From: Candidatus Omnitrophota bacterium
GTDB lineage: Bacteria > Ratteibacteria > UBA8468 > B48-G9 > JAFGKM01
NCBI GenBank assembly: GCA_023818745.1
Contig: JAMWBY010000071.1
Span: forward strand, 1-6,768
Reading direction: 5' to 3'
DNA: 6,768 bases
Part shown: in pieces, positions 5,520 to 6,768 of the stretch
How the letters are laid out: the number at the start of each line of letters is the position of its first letter
Numbering within the stretch: the first letter of the stretch is position 1
Translations under genes and position numbers: made by a program
The notes under the pieces: model-generated
Databases searched by the model: none
Told to the model about the DNA's origin: nothing
The model's input: only the letters and a program-made list of their open reading frames with translations

Positions 5520-6768
5520 ATGGAAAAAGATACAATTTGTGCTATCTCTTCTCCTCTGGGAATTAGTGGGATAGGAATTATAAGGTTAAGCGGTAAAGAT
5601 ACATATAGAATTATTGAAGAAATTTTTGTTCCTGGAAAAGACCCGTATAAAAAAAAGAAGTTTAAAGTTGAAAATATCCCAACTCATACAGTTCATTATG
5701 GTCATATTGTTGATGATGGAAAAGTAATAGATGAAGTTTTGGTTACAATTATGAAAAGTCCAAAAAGTTATACAAGAGAAGATATGGTAGAGATTGGGTG
5801 TCACGGCGGACTTATTTCTCTAAAAGAAGTTTTAAATTTATGTATTAAAAAAGGAGCACGGCTTGCTCATCCAGGAGAGTTTACAAAAAGAGCATTTTTA
5901 AATGGAAGGATTGATTTAACACAGGCAGAAAGTGTTTTAGATATTATTTACAGTAAGACAGAATATGGACTTGAAATTAGTATAAAAAAATTAAAGGGGC
6001 AGTTAAGTGATTTCCTTTTGGAAATAAAAGATAAAATTTTCAATTTGCTTGTTGATTTGGAAGCAAAGATAAATTTCCCGGAAGAAGAAGATGTTAAAGG
6101 TCTAAAAATTGATTTATATAAAAAACTTGAAGAAATAAAAAATGATATTTATAAGTTTGTTTCAAGGTCTAATAGGGGTAGAATAATACAAAATGGAATA
6201 AAATCTGCAATAATAGGTAGTCCAAATGTAGGAAAATCAAGTTTATTAAATGCATTTTTGAAAGAAGAAAGGGCAATTGTTACAGAAATTCCCGGAACTA
6301 CAAGAGATGCAATTGTTGAAATTATTAATATAAAAGGTATTCCTGTTAATATAATTGATACCGCAGGAATAAGGTCTGCTAAAAATAAAATTGAAAAAAT
6401 AGGAATTGAAAAAACAATTGAATGGATGAAAAAAGCAGAAATAAATTTACTTATGCTTGACTGGAGCAGAAAATTAAATAAATATGATTATGAACTAATG
6501 AAATATGTAAAGGAAAAACCGTATATCCTTATAATAAATAAAATAGACCTTTCTAAAAAAATTGAGATTGATTTCATTGAAAAAGAGTTCCCTCCAGATA
6601 AAATAGTTAAGATGTCTTTAAAGAATAAAATTGGGATAGACCAATTAGAGAATAAACTTTATAATCTCATAACCGAAGGATTTGGACAGATAAAAGGAGA
6701 TGAGATTTACTTAAATTTACGACAAGAGAAAAAAATAAATTCGGTAAAATTTTTTTTAGAAGAAGCAA
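5520..6768 (+). CDS. mnmE: tRNA uridine-5-carboxymethylaminomethyl(34) synthesis GTPase MnmE, 3' end cut off
   Basis: About 416 of the usual 450-460 residues are present. MnmE and MnmG together install the (carboxymethyl)aminomethyl group on wobble U34 of certain tRNAs in the cytoplasm, using GTP hydrolysis and a folate one-carbon donor. The N-terminal folate-binding domain shows DTICAISSP at its start and HPGEFTKRAFLNGRIDLTQA from residue 117. A helical domain follows, into which the G domain is inserted. The G motifs are G1 GSPNVGKSS (233-241, with the potassium-binding-type Asn236), G2 GTTRD (259-263), G3 DTAG (280-283), G4 NKID (340-343) and a G5-like SLK (366-368). The missing C-terminus should carry the catalytic CxGK motif. 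An upstream ATG at 5498 meets a stop after two codons. mnmE is often near mnmG, jag or yidC; here it faces away from a DUF4416 gene, so the usual cluster is not visible. Confidence 0.97.
   Translation, partial: MEKDTICAISSPLGISGIGIIRLSGKDTYRIIEEIFVPGKDPYKKKKFKVENIPTHTVHYGHIVDDGKVIDEVLVTIMKSPKSYTREDMVEIGCHGGLISLKEVLNLCIKKGARLAHPGEFTKRAFLNGRIDLTQAESVLDIIYSKTEYGLEISIKKLKGQLSDFLLEIKDKIFNLLVDLEAKINFPEEEDVKGLKIDLYKKLEEIKNDIYKFVSRSNRGRIIQNGIKSAIIGSPNVGKSSLLNAFLKEERAIVTEIPGTTRDAIVEIINIKGIPVNIIDTAGIRSAKNKIEKIGIEKTIEWMKKAEINLLMLDWSRKLNKYDYELMKYVKEKPYILIINKIDLSKKIEIDFIEKEFPPDKIVKMSLKNKIGIDQLENKLYNLITEGFGQIKGDEIYLNLRQEKKINSVKFFLEEA

Noticed and set aside
5586..5804. A 72-codon minus-strand open frame inside mnmE.
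   Set aside because: It lies wholly antisense to the conserved N-terminal domain of MnmE and has no family features.

Overview
The window is AT-rich (clearly below 40% G+C by eye), densely coded bacterial DNA. The intact mnmE points to Bacteria. DUF4416 and a Gfo/Idh/MocA plus sugar-isomerase pair are often seen in uncultured, partly anaerobic lineages, but I cannot place the organism to phylum. Codon use is uniformly A/T-ending, and no gene looks recently imported.

Layout. (1) Positions 1-3408, minus strand, hold a probable operon. In transcription order it contains an ICMT/PEMT-like membrane methyltransferase (3408-2689), a short Cys-rich possible peptide or relic (2687-2585), a membrane-anchored calcineurin-like metallophosphoesterase (2582-1818), a Gfo/Idh/MocA oxidoreductase (1770-754) and a xylose-isomerase-like TIM-barrel sugar isomerase/epimerase (741-1, cut by the window edge). 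(2) Positions 3409-4031 carry no intact gene. Most of this stretch is a decayed C-terminal half of an IS110-family transposase on the plus strand. (3) Positions 5439-4032, minus strand, hold a two-gene overlapping operon: a DUF4416 protein, then a membrane-anchored alpha/beta hydrolase. (4) From 5520 to the window end, plus strand, is mnmE, the tRNA U34-modification GTPase, missing only about its last 40 residues.

How the genes work together. The oxidoreductase and isomerase, 12 bases apart with matching strong Shine-Dalgarno sites, very likely act in one sugar or polyol oxidation/isomerisation route of unknown substrate. Why they follow a methyltransferase and a phosphoesterase is unclear. 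mnmE is a housekeeping gene that diverges from the DUF4416 operon across an 80-base promoter region.

The most interesting pattern is in gene starts. Genes inside operons mostly have Shine-Dalgarno sites. The genes heading transcripts have none, and instead carry a TAxAAT-type -10 box 6-7 bases before the ATG, as expected for leaderless mRNAs. I found no tRNA, rRNA, CRISPR array, riboswitch or convincing intrinsic terminator, and no clear new defence or mobile system.
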